Notes: generated from the letters alone by a model not told the origin. DNA of 64,000 bases from Massilia sp. Bi118 (GCF_918697865.1 NZ_CAKKMV010000001.1:434001-498000), one strand, 5' to 3'. Positions 1 to 9,158 are shown, numbered from the stretch's first letter. Translations and numbers: made by a program.

Positions 1-822
1 CTGGCCAAGGCCAGGTGCGGCGGCAAGAGCGGCGCCGACAAGGACGACTGCATGAACAACGCCAAGTCGGTGCACACCGCCGCCCTGGCCGATGCCAAGT
101 CCGGCGCCACCGCGACCGGCGCCAGCGCCGCCGGCGCCACGGGCTCGGATAGCGGCCTGGTCAGCAGCACCGACAAGTCGACCGCCGCCGACAAGTGCGC
201 CCAGGGCGACAGCCGGACCGGCTGCCTGGTGCAGACCAAGCCGTCCACGGTGAAGGACAACGCGGGCGAGATCGCCAACCGCACCGAGAACGCCGCCGAC
301 CGCGCCGGCGACAAGGCCGCAGCCGCCACCTCGACCGCTGCCGCGAAGACCAGGGAAGTTGCCGCTACCGCCGCCGACAAGACCAGGGCCGTGGCCGCCA
401 CCGCTGTAGAGAAGACCAAAGAAGTCGCGAAAGCCGCCGTCGAAAAGACCAGGGAAGTCGGCGCAACAGTCGCCCAGAAAACCGAAAACGCGATGGACCG
501 CGCCGGCGACAAGACCCGCGATACCGCTGCCGTCTCCGCGCAAAAAACCGAAAACGCGATGGACAATGCCGGCGACAAGACCAGGGACGCCGCCTCCAAG
601 ACTAAACTGGCCGCTTCCGATACCGCCATCACCACCAAGGTAAAGGCCGGCCTGGTCAAGGAGCCGGACCTGGAATCGCTGGGCATCCATGTCGAGACCG
701 AGAAGGGCGTCGTGATGCTGAGCGGCTTCGTGAATTCGAAGGCCGAGGCCGACAAGGCGGTCAAGGTCGCCAAGGGTGTCGACGGCGTGAGCAGCGTGAA
801 GAGCGCGATCAAGGTCAAGTAA
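1..822 (+). CDS. BON-domain protein with LEA-like 11-residue repeats (5' end outside window)
   Basis: The reading frame is open from base 1, so the start lies upstream; the ATG at 52 is only the first Met inside the window. The last ~60 residues form a BON domain (segment starting SDTAITTKVKAGL, with the GVVMLSGFV core), a fold of periplasmic or envelope proteins such as OsmY that is thought to bind phospholipid. Before it, bases ~280-609 encode ten tandem 11-residue units of the type KTREVAATAAD / KTENAMDRAGD, rich in Ala, Lys, Asp and Glu, as in group-3 LEA desiccation proteins. The further upstream part is Ala/Gly/Ser-rich with a few Cys. A stress or envelope-protection role is inferred from family resemblance. 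The signal peptide, if any, is outside the window. Confidence 0.8.
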   Translation: MAKARCGGKSGADKDDCMNNAKSVHTAALADAKSGATATGASAAGATGSDSGLVSSTDKSTAADKCAQGDSRTGCLVQTKPSTVKDNAGEIANRTENAADRAGDKAAAATSTAAAKTREVAATAADKTRAVAATAVEKTKEVAKAAVEKTREVGATVAQKTENAMDRAGDKTRDTAAVSAQKTENAMDNAGDKTRDAASKTKLAASDTAITTKVKAGLVKEPDLESLGIHVETEKGVVMLSGFVNSKAEADKAVKVAKGVDGVSSVKSAIKVK

Positions 823-867
823 GCACTTACCAGGCGTCCACCAGGGCGCATCCGATTTCTGCCATTT

Positions 868-901
868 TTCGGCCGGCTTGCCACAGTCGGCCGTCTTTTT
901 T
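868..901 (+). terminator. Rho-independent terminator after the BON gene
   Basis: CGGCCG at 870-875 can pair with CGGCCG at 888-893 around a 12-base loop, followed by a T-rich run (894-901). It lies ~45 bases after the stop codon of the BON gene. The T run ends only ~20 bases before the GTG of the next gene, so the two genes appear to be separate transcription units. Confidence 0.55.
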
Positions 902-920
902 GCAGGATATAATCGTTCAG

Positions 921-1736
921 GTGAACAGACTAGAAGCCTTCGGAATCATCGCGGCCCAGGCAGCGCGCGGCGATATTTCCTTTCCCACCAGCGTCAACGC
1001 CGTGCTGCGCCTGCAGCAGGCTCTGAACGATCCCGATTGCCATCTCGGAGAGGCGATCCGGCTGGTGCTGGGCGAGCCGCAGCTGGCGGCGCGCACGGTG
1101 GCGCTGGCCAATTCGTCCGCCTTCAATGCCGGCAACCAGCCGATCACCAATGTGCGTGCGGCGGTCACCCGGGTCGGCTACCGCAACCTGCAGATGCTGG
1201 TGGCCAGCCTGGTGGTGCGCCAGTTCGGCAATTGCATCCAGGATCCGGTCCTGCGCGTCAAGGCCGAGCAGCTGTGGGAGCACACCGTGCAGGTGGCTTC
1301 CCTGGCCCAGGTGTTCGCGCGCCGGCTCACCTTCGTCAATCCGGACACCGCGATGTTCGCCGGCATCGTCCACGAGATCGGCGCCTTCTATCTTTTATTG
1401 CGCGCCGGCGAATTCCCGGGCCTGCTCGATGACGACGAGGAGCGCTGGGGCGAGCTGTGCGAGGACGTAGTCACGCGCGAAGTCGGGCGCCGCCTGTTCC
1501 TGCCGGAACCGGTGGCCCATGCCGTGTTCGAGCTGCGCGGCGCCGAGCTGCACACGCCGCCGGCGTCGCTGCTCGATACGCTGCTGCTGGCCAACCTGTA
1601 TGCCAGGATGCCCTCGCCGCTGGGCGCCGTCGCGCCTGTGCCGGACGAGGGCGTGGTCGACGCGGCGACCCTGCAGGCGATCATCCTGGAAGCTGCCGAG
1701 CTCGGCGCTTCGATGGAGCAGGCGGTCCTGGTCTGA
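921..1736 (+). CDS. HDOD-domain protein
   Basis: A 271-residue protein from the GTG at 921; an in-frame TTG at 900 has no ribosome site and lies in the terminator T run. It fits the HDOD family (catalytically inactive HD-related output domain used in bacterial signalling and cyclic-di-GMP or chemotaxis-linked regulation). Visible are the N-terminal helical part (LPTSVNAVLRL-like segment FPTSVNAVLRLQ), the core with LANSSAFN and RVGYRNLQ, and the HIVHEIG-like segment GIVHEIGAFYLLL. No separate output domain (EAL, GGDEF, kinase) is attached. A perfect TATAAT lies at 908-913, seven bases before the GTG, so the message could be nearly leaderless. Function beyond signalling is unknown. Confidence 0.8.
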   Translation: MNRLEAFGIIAAQAARGDISFPTSVNAVLRLQQALNDPDCHLGEAIRLVLGEPQLAARTVALANSSAFNAGNQPITNVRAAVTRVGYRNLQMLVASLVVRQFGNCIQDPVLRVKAEQLWEHTVQVASLAQVFARRLTFVNPDTAMFAGIVHEIGAFYLLLRAGEFPGLLDDDEERWGELCEDVVTREVGRRLFLPEPVAHAVFELRGAELHTPPASLLDTLLLANLYARMPSPLGAVAPVPDEGVVDAATLQAIILEAAELGASMEQAVLV

Positions 1737-1772
1737 GGCGCTGAGTCTGAGGCGCTGAGTTCAGGCGATCAC

Positions 1773-2939
1773 TCAGGCCAGCACGCGCACGCCACGGCGC
1801 GCGTGGGCCTGCATCGCAAGCGCCAGCACCAGACCGGCGCCGGCCAGGCCGGCGGCAACCCACTGCGGCGAAGCATAGGAAAATCCCAGGATCAGCGGAA
1901 TGCCGCCGAGGAAGGCGCCCAACGCATTGCCGATATTGAAGCCGGACTGGCCCAGCGAGGAGCCCAGCATCTCGGCTTCGCGCGAGTGTTCGATCAGCAG
2001 CATCTGGATCGACGGCCCCAGCGCCAGCGCATTCGCGCCGACCCCGAACGCCAGCATCACCATCGCGACCTGCGAGGACGCCAGCACCGCGTTCAGGAGC
2101 AGCAGCACGATCATCGAAGCCAGCAGGATCTGGATCGCACGCAGCGGATGCACGCGGTCGGCCAGCTTGCCGCCGAACTGCACGCCGGCCGTCATGCCGA
2201 CCCCGACCACGGTCATGATCAGCGGGATCATGTCGGCGTGGAAGTGCGTGACCTCGGTCAGCAGCGGCGCGATGTAGCTGAGCCAGGCGAACAGGCCGCC
2301 AGTGCCGATCGAGGTGATGCCCAGCGCCAGCCACAGCTTGGGGTTGCGGAAGATGCGCAGGTCCTGGGCCAGGCCGGCGCGCTGCTTGCCCTCGAAATAG
2401 GGAATGACCTTTTGCGTCATCAGGGCGGCCGCCAGGCCGATCGCGGCGACGATCAGGAACACCAGGCGCCAGCTCATGTGGTGACCCAGCCAGGTGCCGG
2501 CCGGCACCCCGACCACGTTGGCGATGGTGAGGCCGGAGAACATGCTGGCCAGCGCCGCCGCTTCCTTGCCCTTGTCCGCAAGGCGGGTGGCGACCACGGC
2601 GCCGACGCCGAAGAAGGCGCCGTGCGGCAGGCCCGCCAGGAAGCGGAACAGCATCATCGTGTGGAAGTTGGGGGCGAAGGCCGACAGCGCGTTGAAGGCG
2701 GCAAACATCAGCATGAACCAGACCAGCACGCCGCGCGGCGGACGGTGGCCGAGCATGCTGACCAGGGTCGGGGCGCCGACCACCACGCCGACGGCGTAGG
2801 CCGAAATCAAATAACCCGCTTGGGGGATGGAAATGTTCAGGCCGGTGGCGATGTCGGGGAGGATACCCATCATGACGAATTCCGTCATGCCAATGCCGAA
2901 ACCGCCGAGGGCCAGTGGGGCCAGGCTTTTCTTGATCAC
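1773..2939 (-). CDS. MFS transporter, DHA1 (AraJ-like) family
   Basis: A 388-residue polytopic inner-membrane protein starting at a GTG (2937-2939). It has the layout of DHA1 drug/sugar efflux permeases related to AraJ: the N-terminal GFGIGMTEFVMMGILP segment, then VGAPTL and the loop RPPRG, and the FLAGLPHGAFFGVG segment typical of this subfamily, with a second six-helix bundle after residue ~200. Substrate cannot be told from the sequence. The gene is convergent with the HDOD gene and separated by 135 bases from the next minus-strand gene upstream, so it is probably transcribed alone. Confidence 0.88.
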   Translation of the reverse strand: MIKKSLAPLALGGFGIGMTEFVMMGILPDIATGLNISIPQAGYLISAYAVGVVVGAPTLVSMLGHRPPRGVLVWFMLMFAAFNALSAFAPNFHTMMLFRFLAGLPHGAFFGVGAVVATRLADKGKEAAALASMFSGLTIANVVGVPAGTWLGHHMSWRLVFLIVAAIGLAAALMTQKVIPYFEGKQRAGLAQDLRIFRNPKLWLALGITSIGTGGLFAWLSYIAPLLTEVTHFHADMIPLIMTVVGVGMTAGVQFGGKLADRVHPLRAIQILLASMIVLLLLNAVLASSQVAMVMLAFGVGANALALGPSIQMLLIEHSREAEMLGSSLGQSGFNIGNALGAFLGGIPLILGFSYASPQWVAAGLAGAGLVLALAMQAHARRGVRVLA

Positions 2940-3074
2940 TGCAGTCTTTTCTTGTTACGGGGAAGGGCGGTCACTATAGCCCTGCACGGCTGGGGAGTCC
3001 GCTTTCGAGTGGTGATGACCGGTATAGCCCGGGATGATAGCGGTATCAGCGTTTTTCTGCCGAGCTCGCCACGA

Positions 3075-3680
3075 TTATTCGCCGATCCAGACGACGCGGC
3101 CGCTGCCGGCATCGCTCAGGCGCGCCACCAGGGCATCGGCCCTGTCATCCGGCAGGCTGAAGGTGAAGCGCACGTCCTGTTCGTGTTCCACCTGTTCCAG
3201 CGTGGCGCCGGCCAGTTCCAGCTCGCGCCGCAGCAGGCCCTCGAGCGGGTAGGGTACGGCGCAGCGCAGGGTGCGCTGGCGGATGATCGCGATTTTTTCC
3301 GCTTTCAACAGGGCCTGGGCCACGCTGTCGGTGTAGGCGCGCACCAGCCCGCCGGCGCCTAGCTTGACGCCGCCGAAGTAGCGCACCACGGTGGCCAGCA
3401 CGCCTTCGAGGTCCTGGTGGCGCAGCACGTCCAGCATCGGCCGTCCTGCGGTGCCGCTCGGTTCGCCATCGTCGACAGCGGCCGACTGCCCGCCTGCCAG
3501 CAGGGACCAGCACACGTGGGCGGCGCCGGGATGCTCGCCACGCAGCCGCGCCACGACCTGCTGCGCGCCGGCGCGGTCCGGCATCGGCTGCACGCAGGCG
3601 ATGAAGCGGCTCTTCTTGATGATGAGTTCGTGGTGGACGGAGGCGAGGATGGTCTGGGGCATTGCAGAGAGGCTTGACAT
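3075..3680 (-). CDS. YigZ/IMPACT family protein
   Basis: A 201-residue protein of the YigZ/IMPACT family (UPF0029). The N-terminal domain shows the family signatures KKSRFIACVQP near residue 22, DDGEPSGTAGRPML near residue 70 and VVRYFGGVKLGAGGLVRAY near residue 97. The C-terminal part is the small ferredoxin-like domain of bacterial members. Eukaryotic IMPACT acts in translational control; the bacterial role is not settled. The ATG at 3680 is used; an ATG six codons later is also possible, and neither has a clear ribosome site. Confidence 0.88.
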   Translation of the reverse strand: MSSLSAMPQTILASVHHELIIKKSRFIACVQPMPDRAGAQQVVARLRGEHPGAAHVCWSLLAGGQSAAVDDGEPSGTAGRPMLDVLRHQDLEGVLATVVRYFGGVKLGAGGLVRAYTDSVAQALLKAEKIAIIRQRTLRCAVPYPLEGLLRRELELAGATLEQVEHEQDVRFTFSLPDDRADALVARLSDAGSGRVVWIGE

Positions 3681-3908
3681 GCAGAAAGGGAGGACTTTAC
3701 CCGAATTTAATAGGATCGATGTCGACGGACTTTACATTTTCTTCACAAATGAATTGGCGTCATTTTCGTAAAAAAATAATATCGTTGAAAATCAGCATCT
3801 TGCCGCGCTGCATGGATTCTGGATGCGCGCTGGAACAGTTTATGCGTGTAAATCTGCGCAGTCCTGGACTTGCAATGGTCGTTCCACTCTTCAAAACTGG
3901 GAAACAAG

Positions 3909-4598
3909 ATGAAAATGAAAACAATCCGTATTTCCTTGCTGGCCCTGGCCAGTACGATGGTTCTCGCTTTCGGCAACAGCGCCCATGCAGCGCTGATCAC
4001 CGAGATCGGCGACGCTGGAAAATTGACGACGACGGCGCAAACGAGCGCAGGCAGCGGCGCCATCGACGCCATCCGTGGAACGCTTCTGACTTCCAGCGGC
4101 GACGACTATGCCGACATCTTCCGCATCTATCTGAAAGCGGGCAGCGGATTCTCTGCGACGACCACGCTCTCATCTTTCGCGTATAACAATTTCGATACCA
4201 GCCTGTTCCTGTTCAACAGCGCCGGCCTTGGCGTGGTTGCCAATGACGACGATCCGAACGTTGGACCGACCTCGACCATCGGGTATACCTCGGCCACTTC
4301 CGACTATTACTACCTGGCGATCGCCGGCGCGGGTTACACGCCGGTCAGTGCATCCGGCGCCATTTTCGGCAACCTGATCGGCCAGGACCAGGTCGGACCG
4401 ACCGGGATGGGCGGTGCAGATGCCCTGTCGAACTGGATCAGCGTGACCAGCGAAGGCGATGCCTATGAAATCCAGCTCAGCGGCGCCTACGCGGGTCCGC
4501 AAGCCGATGTACCGGAGCCGGCCTCGCTGGCACTCGCGGCATTGGGCCTGGGCGCCTTGCGCGCCAGCCGCCGTCGCGCCGCTCGCCGTCCTGCGTAA
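3909..4598 (+). CDS. PEP-CTERM sorted secreted protein, DVUA0089-like
   Basis: The ATG at 3909 follows GGGAA and opens a clean signal peptide (MKMKTIRISLLALASTMVLA, cleavage near SAHA-A). Upstream in-frame codons are ignored. The C-terminus is a textbook PEP-CTERM tail: VPEP, a hydrophobic stretch, then an Arg-rich end. Such tails are recognised by an exosortase, processed and exported, usually in bacteria that make exopolysaccharide. The middle contains DTSLFLFNSAGLGVVANDDD, resembling the DVUA0089/pre-peptidase C-terminal beta domain. No exosortase gene is in the window. It lies 36 bases before the subtilase-like gene, so the two are probably co-transcribed. Confidence 0.88.
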   Translation: MKMKTIRISLLALASTMVLAFGNSAHAALITEIGDAGKLTTTAQTSAGSGAIDAIRGTLLTSSGDDYADIFRIYLKAGSGFSATTTLSSFAYNNFDTSLFLFNSAGLGVVANDDDPNVGPTSTIGYTSATSDYYYLAIAGAGYTPVSASGAIFGNLIGQDQVGPTGMGGADALSNWISVTSEGDAYEIQLSGAYAGPQADVPEPASLALAALGLGALRASRRRAARRPA

Positions 4599-4634
4599 AC
4601 CACCCTGCCATCAATTTTAGAATTGGGATCAACC

Positions 4635-6530
4635 ATGAAAAAAGTGTCATTGGCACCGTTGATGGTGCTCTTGCTGTCGGCTTTTTCGACCGCCTACGCG
4701 GGCCAGCTCGACAGCCGCCTTGCCGACCTGGTCGCGGCGAAAAAGGCGGCCAGCGTTGCCAAGCCGGGGGCGCGCCTGGCGCAATCGGCCGATCAGCCGA
4801 CCGCCCGTTTCGACGGTATGCTTGACGCCGCCGGCCGGGTGCTGGTCGACATCCATCTGGACGGTAGCGAGCCGATCGCGGTGATTGTCGAGCGCCTCAA
4901 GGCCAACGGCGCCGTCGTCACCGGCGTCGATCCCTACTTCCAGAATGGCGCGGTATCGGCCTATGTGCCGGTGGAGCAGCTCGAGGTACTCGCGGCAAGC
5001 AGCGGCCTGAGACTCATGAAGATGTCGCTGCGGCCCGCCAGGAACGTGGGGGCTACCACCTCCCAGGGCGCCAAGGTGCTGCGCTCGGATGTTGCCAACG
5101 CCAGCGGCTACAATGGGTCCGGCATCACGGTCGGCGTGCTGTCCGATTCGTATGACGCCTCACCCCTCGGTTTTACCACGACCCGCGCTGCCACCGACAT
5201 CGCAAGCGGCGACCTGCGGCCCCCGAAACTGGTGATCGACATCGGTGCGGATCCGTCGAATACCGACGAGGGCCGCGCGATGATGCAGATCGTGCAGGAT
5301 GTCGCGCCGATGGCGGACCAGTGCTTCGCGACCGCATTTGCAGGGGAGTCGGCGTTTGCCGCCAACATCCGCGCCTTGCGCACTAACCCGGCCTGTAATG
5401 CCGACATCATCGTCGATGACGTGTTCTACTATGACGAGCCATTCTTTTCCGACGGTCAAGTAGCCCAGGCCGTCAATGACGTGGTGACGAGCAGCACCCT
5501 GCCAGGTAAAAAGGTCAGCTACTTCTCTTCGGCCGGCAACCAGGGCGGCGCCGGCGGCGGCGGCTCGATCGACGTGCCGAACGCGACCTTCTCCACCGCG
5601 CCGACCAGTCTTGGCAACATCAACTTGGCAAGCATCGCCACCTGTAGCAGTTCTCCAGCCTCCGGCAGCACCAAGGCCAACGTAGGCGGCGGCTGGCTCA
5701 ATTTCGGCAGCGGCGTCTATGCACTGCCTGTAACCTACAACGGCGCCGGTTCGACTTTCATCATGCAGTGGGATGATTTGTTTTATCAGGGCAAGGTCAC
5801 GACGGACTTGAACTTCTACCTGTTCAATAGCGCCGGCAATTGCGTGTTCACCTTCGCTACAAACAATATCACCAACGACTACGCGGCCGAAATCATCGGC
5901 TTGTCGGGCGGTGCGTCGGGTACTTACCGCATCATGGTCGGACGCACCAGTGCCGGCACCAAGAAAGCGACGCGCGTGCGCCTGGTGAATCTCGACGGCT
6001 GGGGTGGCTCGGCCCTGACTGCGTCGAACAGTCCCACCACCTTCGGGCATAACGCGGCGGTGAATGCCAACAGTGTCGCAGCCTACCGCTACACGGTGCT
6101 GAATCCCTCGATCATGCCATACAAGCCGGGTCTCGAGGGCTTCAGCAGCCCAGGGCCATCGAGCATCTATTTCGATGCAGCCGGCAATCGCCTGGCCGTG
6201 CCGGAAACGCGCAAGAAGCCCGACATGGCCGCACCCGATGGTGGTGACACGACCTTCTTTTACCCAGGTTCGGATTACGAAGGCAACGGCCGTCCAAACT
6301 TCTTTGGCACCAGCGCCGCTGCACCGCATGCGGCGGGCGTGGCTGCGCTGATGCTGCAGAAAGCGGGCGGGCCTAACTCGCTCACGCCGAAGCAGGTCAA
6401 GTCGATCATGCAAACGGCCGCGCCGGCGCGCGTGGTGCCGTTCTCGGGTGGTTCGGCGACCAAGGTATGGAGCCTCTACGATGGCTTTGGCTTGATCGAT
6501 GCTGTCGAATCGCTCAACAAGCTGCCCTGA
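4635..6530 (+). CDS. Secreted S8 (subtilisin-like) serine peptidase with Glu in place of His
   Basis: A 631-residue protein from the ATG at 4635; a TTG four codons upstream is ignored. It has a Sec signal peptide ending STAYA-G. The peptidase domain shows the Asp motif VGVLSDSYD (Asp171), the oxyanion Asn in SSAGNQG, and the nucleophile motif GTSAAAPHAAG (Ser560). Where classical subtilases carry HGT..A, this protein reads TDEGRAMMQIVQD (Asp211-Glu212), so the usual His is absent and a Glu is in its place, recalling the Ser-Glu-Asp triad of sedolisins. An inserted domain of ~160 residues between the Asn and Ser motifs resembles a beta-sandwich. There is no PEP-CTERM tail. Peptidase activity is likely but not certain. 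Confidence 0.82.
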   Translation: MKKVSLAPLMVLLLSAFSTAYAGQLDSRLADLVAAKKAASVAKPGARLAQSADQPTARFDGMLDAAGRVLVDIHLDGSEPIAVIVERLKANGAVVTGVDPYFQNGAVSAYVPVEQLEVLAASSGLRLMKMSLRPARNVGATTSQGAKVLRSDVANASGYNGSGITVGVLSDSYDASPLGFTTTRAATDIASGDLRPPKLVIDIGADPSNTDEGRAMMQIVQDVAPMADQCFATAFAGESAFAANIRALRTNPACNADIIVDDVFYYDEPFFSDGQVAQAVNDVVTSSTLPGKKVSYFSSAGNQGGAGGGGSIDVPNATFSTAPTSLGNINLASIATCSSSPASGSTKANVGGGWLNFGSGVYALPVTYNGAGSTFIMQWDDLFYQGKVTTDLNFYLFNSAGNCVFTFATNNITNDYAAEIIGLSGGASGTYRIMVGRTSAGTKKATRVRLVNLDGWGGSALTASNSPTTFGHNAAVNANSVAAYRYTVLNPSIMPYKPGLEGFSSPGPSSIYFDAAGNRLAVPETRKKPDMAAPDGGDTTFFYPGSDYEGNGRPNFFGTSAAAPHAAGVAALMLQKAGGPNSLTPKQVKSIMQTAAPARVVPFSGGSATKVWSLYDGFGLIDAVESLNKLP

Positions 6531-6554
6531 GCGCTGATCGCTGATCGCTGGACG

Positions 6555-6586
6555 AAAAAAAGGCTTCCTGATGGAAGCCTTTTTTC
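6555..6586 (+). terminator. Rho-independent terminator, probably bidirectional
   Basis: AAGGCTTCC / GGAAGCCTT hairpin with a four-base loop, flanked by an A run on the left and a T run on the right. It can end transcription from the subtilase gene on the plus strand and from the tRNA-Lys on the minus strand. Confidence 0.85.
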
Positions 6587-6599
6587 TACTGCTTGTTCG

Positions 6600-6675
6600 T
6601 GGTAGGCCGTGCTGGGCTCGAACCAGCGACCAACGGATTAAAAGTCCGCTGCTCTACCAACTGAGCTAACGACCC
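6600..6675 (-). tRNA. tRNA-Lys (anticodon TTT), copy 1
   Basis: 76 bases read on the minus strand with a full cloverleaf: acceptor GGGTCGT with ACGGCCT (G-U pairs at 1:72 and 4:69), D arm GCTCAGTTGGTAGAGC, anticodon loop CTTTTAA, T arm GCTGG-TTCGAGC-CCAGC and an encoded 3' CCA. Same gene as the copies at 10555 and 21902 apart from T-arm changes. Confidence 0.96.
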
Positions 6676-6839
6676 GACGGCGAGCATTATAGCGGCTCGG
6701 CAGCATCCGGCCAAGGCCTTTCGTGCGGGAAAGAAACGCCAGCTCGACTGTGATATGCAAAAAGAATCACTGAGCAATAAATCATATATTAGACAAATCA
6801 CAGGCGCTGCGGCAATCTGGTGTTTTGAGAGGAGACATC

Positions 6840-8702
6840 ATGCCGACTTACCGTTCCCGTACCACCACCCAGGGCCGCAACATGGCGGGCGCCCGTGCCC
6901 TGTGGCGCGCAACCGGCATGAAGGACGGCGATTTCGAGAAGCCGATCGTCGCGGTGGTGAACTCCTTCACCCAGTTCGTGCCCGGCCATGTGCACCTGAA
7001 GGACCTCGGCCAGCTGGTCGCCCGCGAGATCGAGGCGGCCGGCGGCGTCGCCAAGGAATTCAACACCATCGCGGTCGATGACGGCATCGCCATGGGCCAC
7101 GGCGGCATGCTGTACTCGCTGCCTTCGCGCGACCTGATTGCCGACTCCGTCGAGTACATGGTCAACGCCCACTGCGCCGACGCCATGGTCTGCATCTCGA
7201 ACTGCGACAAGATCACGCCTGGCATGCTGATGGCCGCGATGCGCCTGAACATCCCGGTGGTGTTCGTGTCCGGCGGGCCGATGGAAGCGGGCAAGGTCAT
7301 CAAGACCGTCAACAACGACAGGAAGATCATCAAGCTGGACCTGGTCGACGCCATGATCAAGGCCGGCGACAGCACCGTGTCGGACGCGGACGTCGCCGAA
7401 ATCGAGCGCTCGGCCTGCCCGACCTGCGGCTCCTGCTCGGGCATGTTCACCGCCAACTCGATGAACTGCCTGACCGAGGCGCTGGGCCTGTCGCTGCCTG
7501 GCAATGGCACCATCGTCGCCACCCACGCCGACCGCAAGGAACTGTTCCTGCGCGCCGGCCGCCTGATCGTCGAGCTGGCCAAGCGCCACTACGAAGGCGA
7601 CGATTATTCGGTGCTGCCGCGCTCGATCGCCACCAAGACCGCCTTCGAGAACGCGATGACGCTGGACGTGGCGATGGGCGGCTCCACCAACACCGTGCTG
7701 CACCTGCTGGCCGCGGCCCACGAAGCCGGCGTCGAGTTCGCCATGGCCGACATCGACCGCATCTCGCGCAAGGTGCCCTGCCTGTGCAAGGTGGCGCCGA
7801 TGACGGACAAGTACCACATCGAGGACGTGCACCGCGCCGGCGGCATCGTCGCCATCCTCGGCGAACTGGCGCGCGCCGGCCTGCTCGACACCTCGGTGCC
7901 GAGCGTGCACAGCGCCAGCCTGGCCGAGGCGATCGAGAAATACGACATCCGCCGCAGCGACGACCCGGCCGTGCACCAGCTGTTCCGCGCGGCGCCGGGC
8001 GGCGTGCCGACCCAGGTGGCGTTCTCGCAGGCCGAGCGCTTCGACGACAACGACATCGACCGCGCCAAGGGCTGCATCCGCGACCTGGCCCACGCCTATT
8101 CGCAGGACGGCGGCCTGGCGGTCCTGTACGGGAACATCGCGGAGAAGGGCTGCATCGTGAAGACCGCCGGCGTCGACGAAAGCATCCTCAAATTCTCCGG
8201 CAGGGCGCGCGTGTTCGAGAGCCAGGACGCGGCGGTCGAGGCCATCCTTGGCGACCAGGTCGTGGCCGGCGACGTCGTCATCATCCGCTACGAAGGCCCG
8301 AAAGGCGGCCCCGGCATGCAGGAGATGCTGTACCCGACCTCGTACATCAAGTCCAAGGGACTCGGCAAAGCCTGCGCCCTGTTTACGGACGGGCGCTTCT
8401 CGGGCGGCTCCTCGGGCCTGGTGATCGGCCACGCTTCGCCGGAAGCGGCGGAAGGCGGCGCGATCGGCCTGGTGCAAGAGGGCGACATGATCGACATCGA
8501 CATCCCGGCGCGCACGATCGACTTGCGGGTCTCGGCCGAGGAGCTGGCGCACCGCCGCGCGAAGATGGAAGACCGCGGCGTTGACGCCTGGAAGCCGCTC
8601 GGCCGCGAGCGCGTGGTGTCGCAGGCGCTGCAGGCGTACGCTGCGCTGACCACCTCGGCGGACCGCGGCGCGGTGCGCGATCTGTCGCAGCTGAAGCGCT
8701 GA
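6840..8702 (+). CDS. ilvD: Dihydroxy-acid dehydratase
   Basis: A 620-residue enzyme that dehydrates 2,3-dihydroxy-3-methylbutanoate or -pentanoate to the keto acids of valine and isoleucine synthesis; it is cytosolic and iron-sulfur dependent. The ATG at 6840 follows GAGGAG. Signatures include the cluster and Mg ligands in [12 protein letters not shown] and [20 protein letters not shown], and the C-terminal segment [19 protein letters not shown]. Length matches E. coli IlvD (616). It is a core gene sitting alone between a tRNA-Lys and a run of accessory genes, with no other ilv gene nearby. Confidence 0.97.
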   Translation: MPTYRSRTTTQGRNMAGARALWRATGMKDGDFEKPIVAVVNSFTQFVPGHVHLKDLGQLVAREIEAAGGVAKEFNTIAVDDGIAMGHGGMLYSLPSRDLIADSVEYMVNAHCADAMVCISNCDKITPGMLMAAMRLNIPVVFVSGGPMEAGKVIKTVNNDRKIIKLDLVDAMIKAGDSTVSDADVAEIERSACPTCGSCSGMFTANSMNCLTEALGLSLPGNGTIVATHADRKELFLRAGRLIVELAKRHYEGDDYSVLPRSIATKTAFENAMTLDVAMGGSTNTVLHLLAAAHEAGVEFAMADIDRISRKVPCLCKVAPMTDKYHIEDVHRAGGIVAILGELARAGLLDTSVPSVHSASLAEAIEKYDIRRSDDPAVHQLFRAAPGGVPTQVAFSQAERFDDNDIDRAKGCIRDLAHAYSQDGGLAVLYGNIAEKGCIVKTAGVDESILKFSGRARVFESQDAAVEAILGDQVVAGDVVIIRYEGPKGGPGMQEMLYPTSYIKSKGLGKACALFTDGRFSGGSSGLVIGHASPEAAEGGAIGLVQEGDMIDIDIPARTIDLRVSAEELAHRRAKMEDRGVDAWKPLGRERVVSQALQAYAALTTSADRGAVRDLSQLKR

Positions 8703-8722
8703 TCGACTGATCCATCAAGCCG

Positions 8723-9103
8723 CTAATCCACGAAGCCGCGCCCCGGTCGCGGCCCGGTCGAGAACAGCACCGGCGGATGCCCGCCGGGCGGGCGCGCGTA
8801 CGCGACCACGATCCGCTCGGCGTCATCCTCCTCGCCCTCGGGCTGGAACTGGATCGAGACGTCGCCGGCCTGTGATACAAAATGGTCCGGCCCGGCCAGC
8901 TGCAGTTCCTTCTGCTGGCTGGCGCCGATCCTGACGTAGAGCCGGCTGTCGAGCTCGAAGATGTGGGCGCGGTAGCCGTCCTGCAGGCCATAGAGGCCTT
9001 CGGCCTTGGCCATTTCCTGGGCGGTCGGCTTGCGCGGATAGACATTGCTGGCGCAGCCGGCACAGCCCAGCAGCAGGACAATAAACCACAGAAAAATGCG
9101 CAT
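8723..9103 (-). CDS. Small lipoprotein, member A1 of a local paralogue family
   Basis: A 126-residue protein with a lipoprotein-type signal (LLLGCAGC). Its core LYGLQDGYRAHIFELDSRLYVRIG, then QQKELQLAGPDHFVS and IQFQP, matches the protein at 10691-11080 almost block for block. It also resembles more loosely the pair at 10056 and 11362. It is convergent with ilvD, only 20 bases away. Function unknown; the core looks like a small beta-rich domain. Confidence 0.7.
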   Translation of the reverse strand: MRIFLWFIVLLLGCAGCASNVYPRKPTAQEMAKAEGLYGLQDGYRAHIFELDSRLYVRIGASQQKELQLAGPDHFVSQAGDVSIQFQPEGEEDDAERIVVAYARPPGGHPPVLFSTGPRPGRGFVD

Positions 9104-9158
9104 GGCCGCTCCGGGGTAAGCTGTCGATACCCCTTGGATGCGCTCTACGGTAAGAGGT

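Noticed and set aside
1733..1760. Short direct repeat (TCTGAGGCGCTGAG twice) after the HDOD gene
   Set aside because: Two adjacent copies of 14 bases, easily made by slippage; no sign of function.
6798..8552. Very long open frame antisense to ilvD
   Set aside because: Third-position G/C bias of ilvD opens the opposite strand. The product is Arg/His/Ala/Gly-rich with no fold, while the plus strand is unmistakably IlvD.
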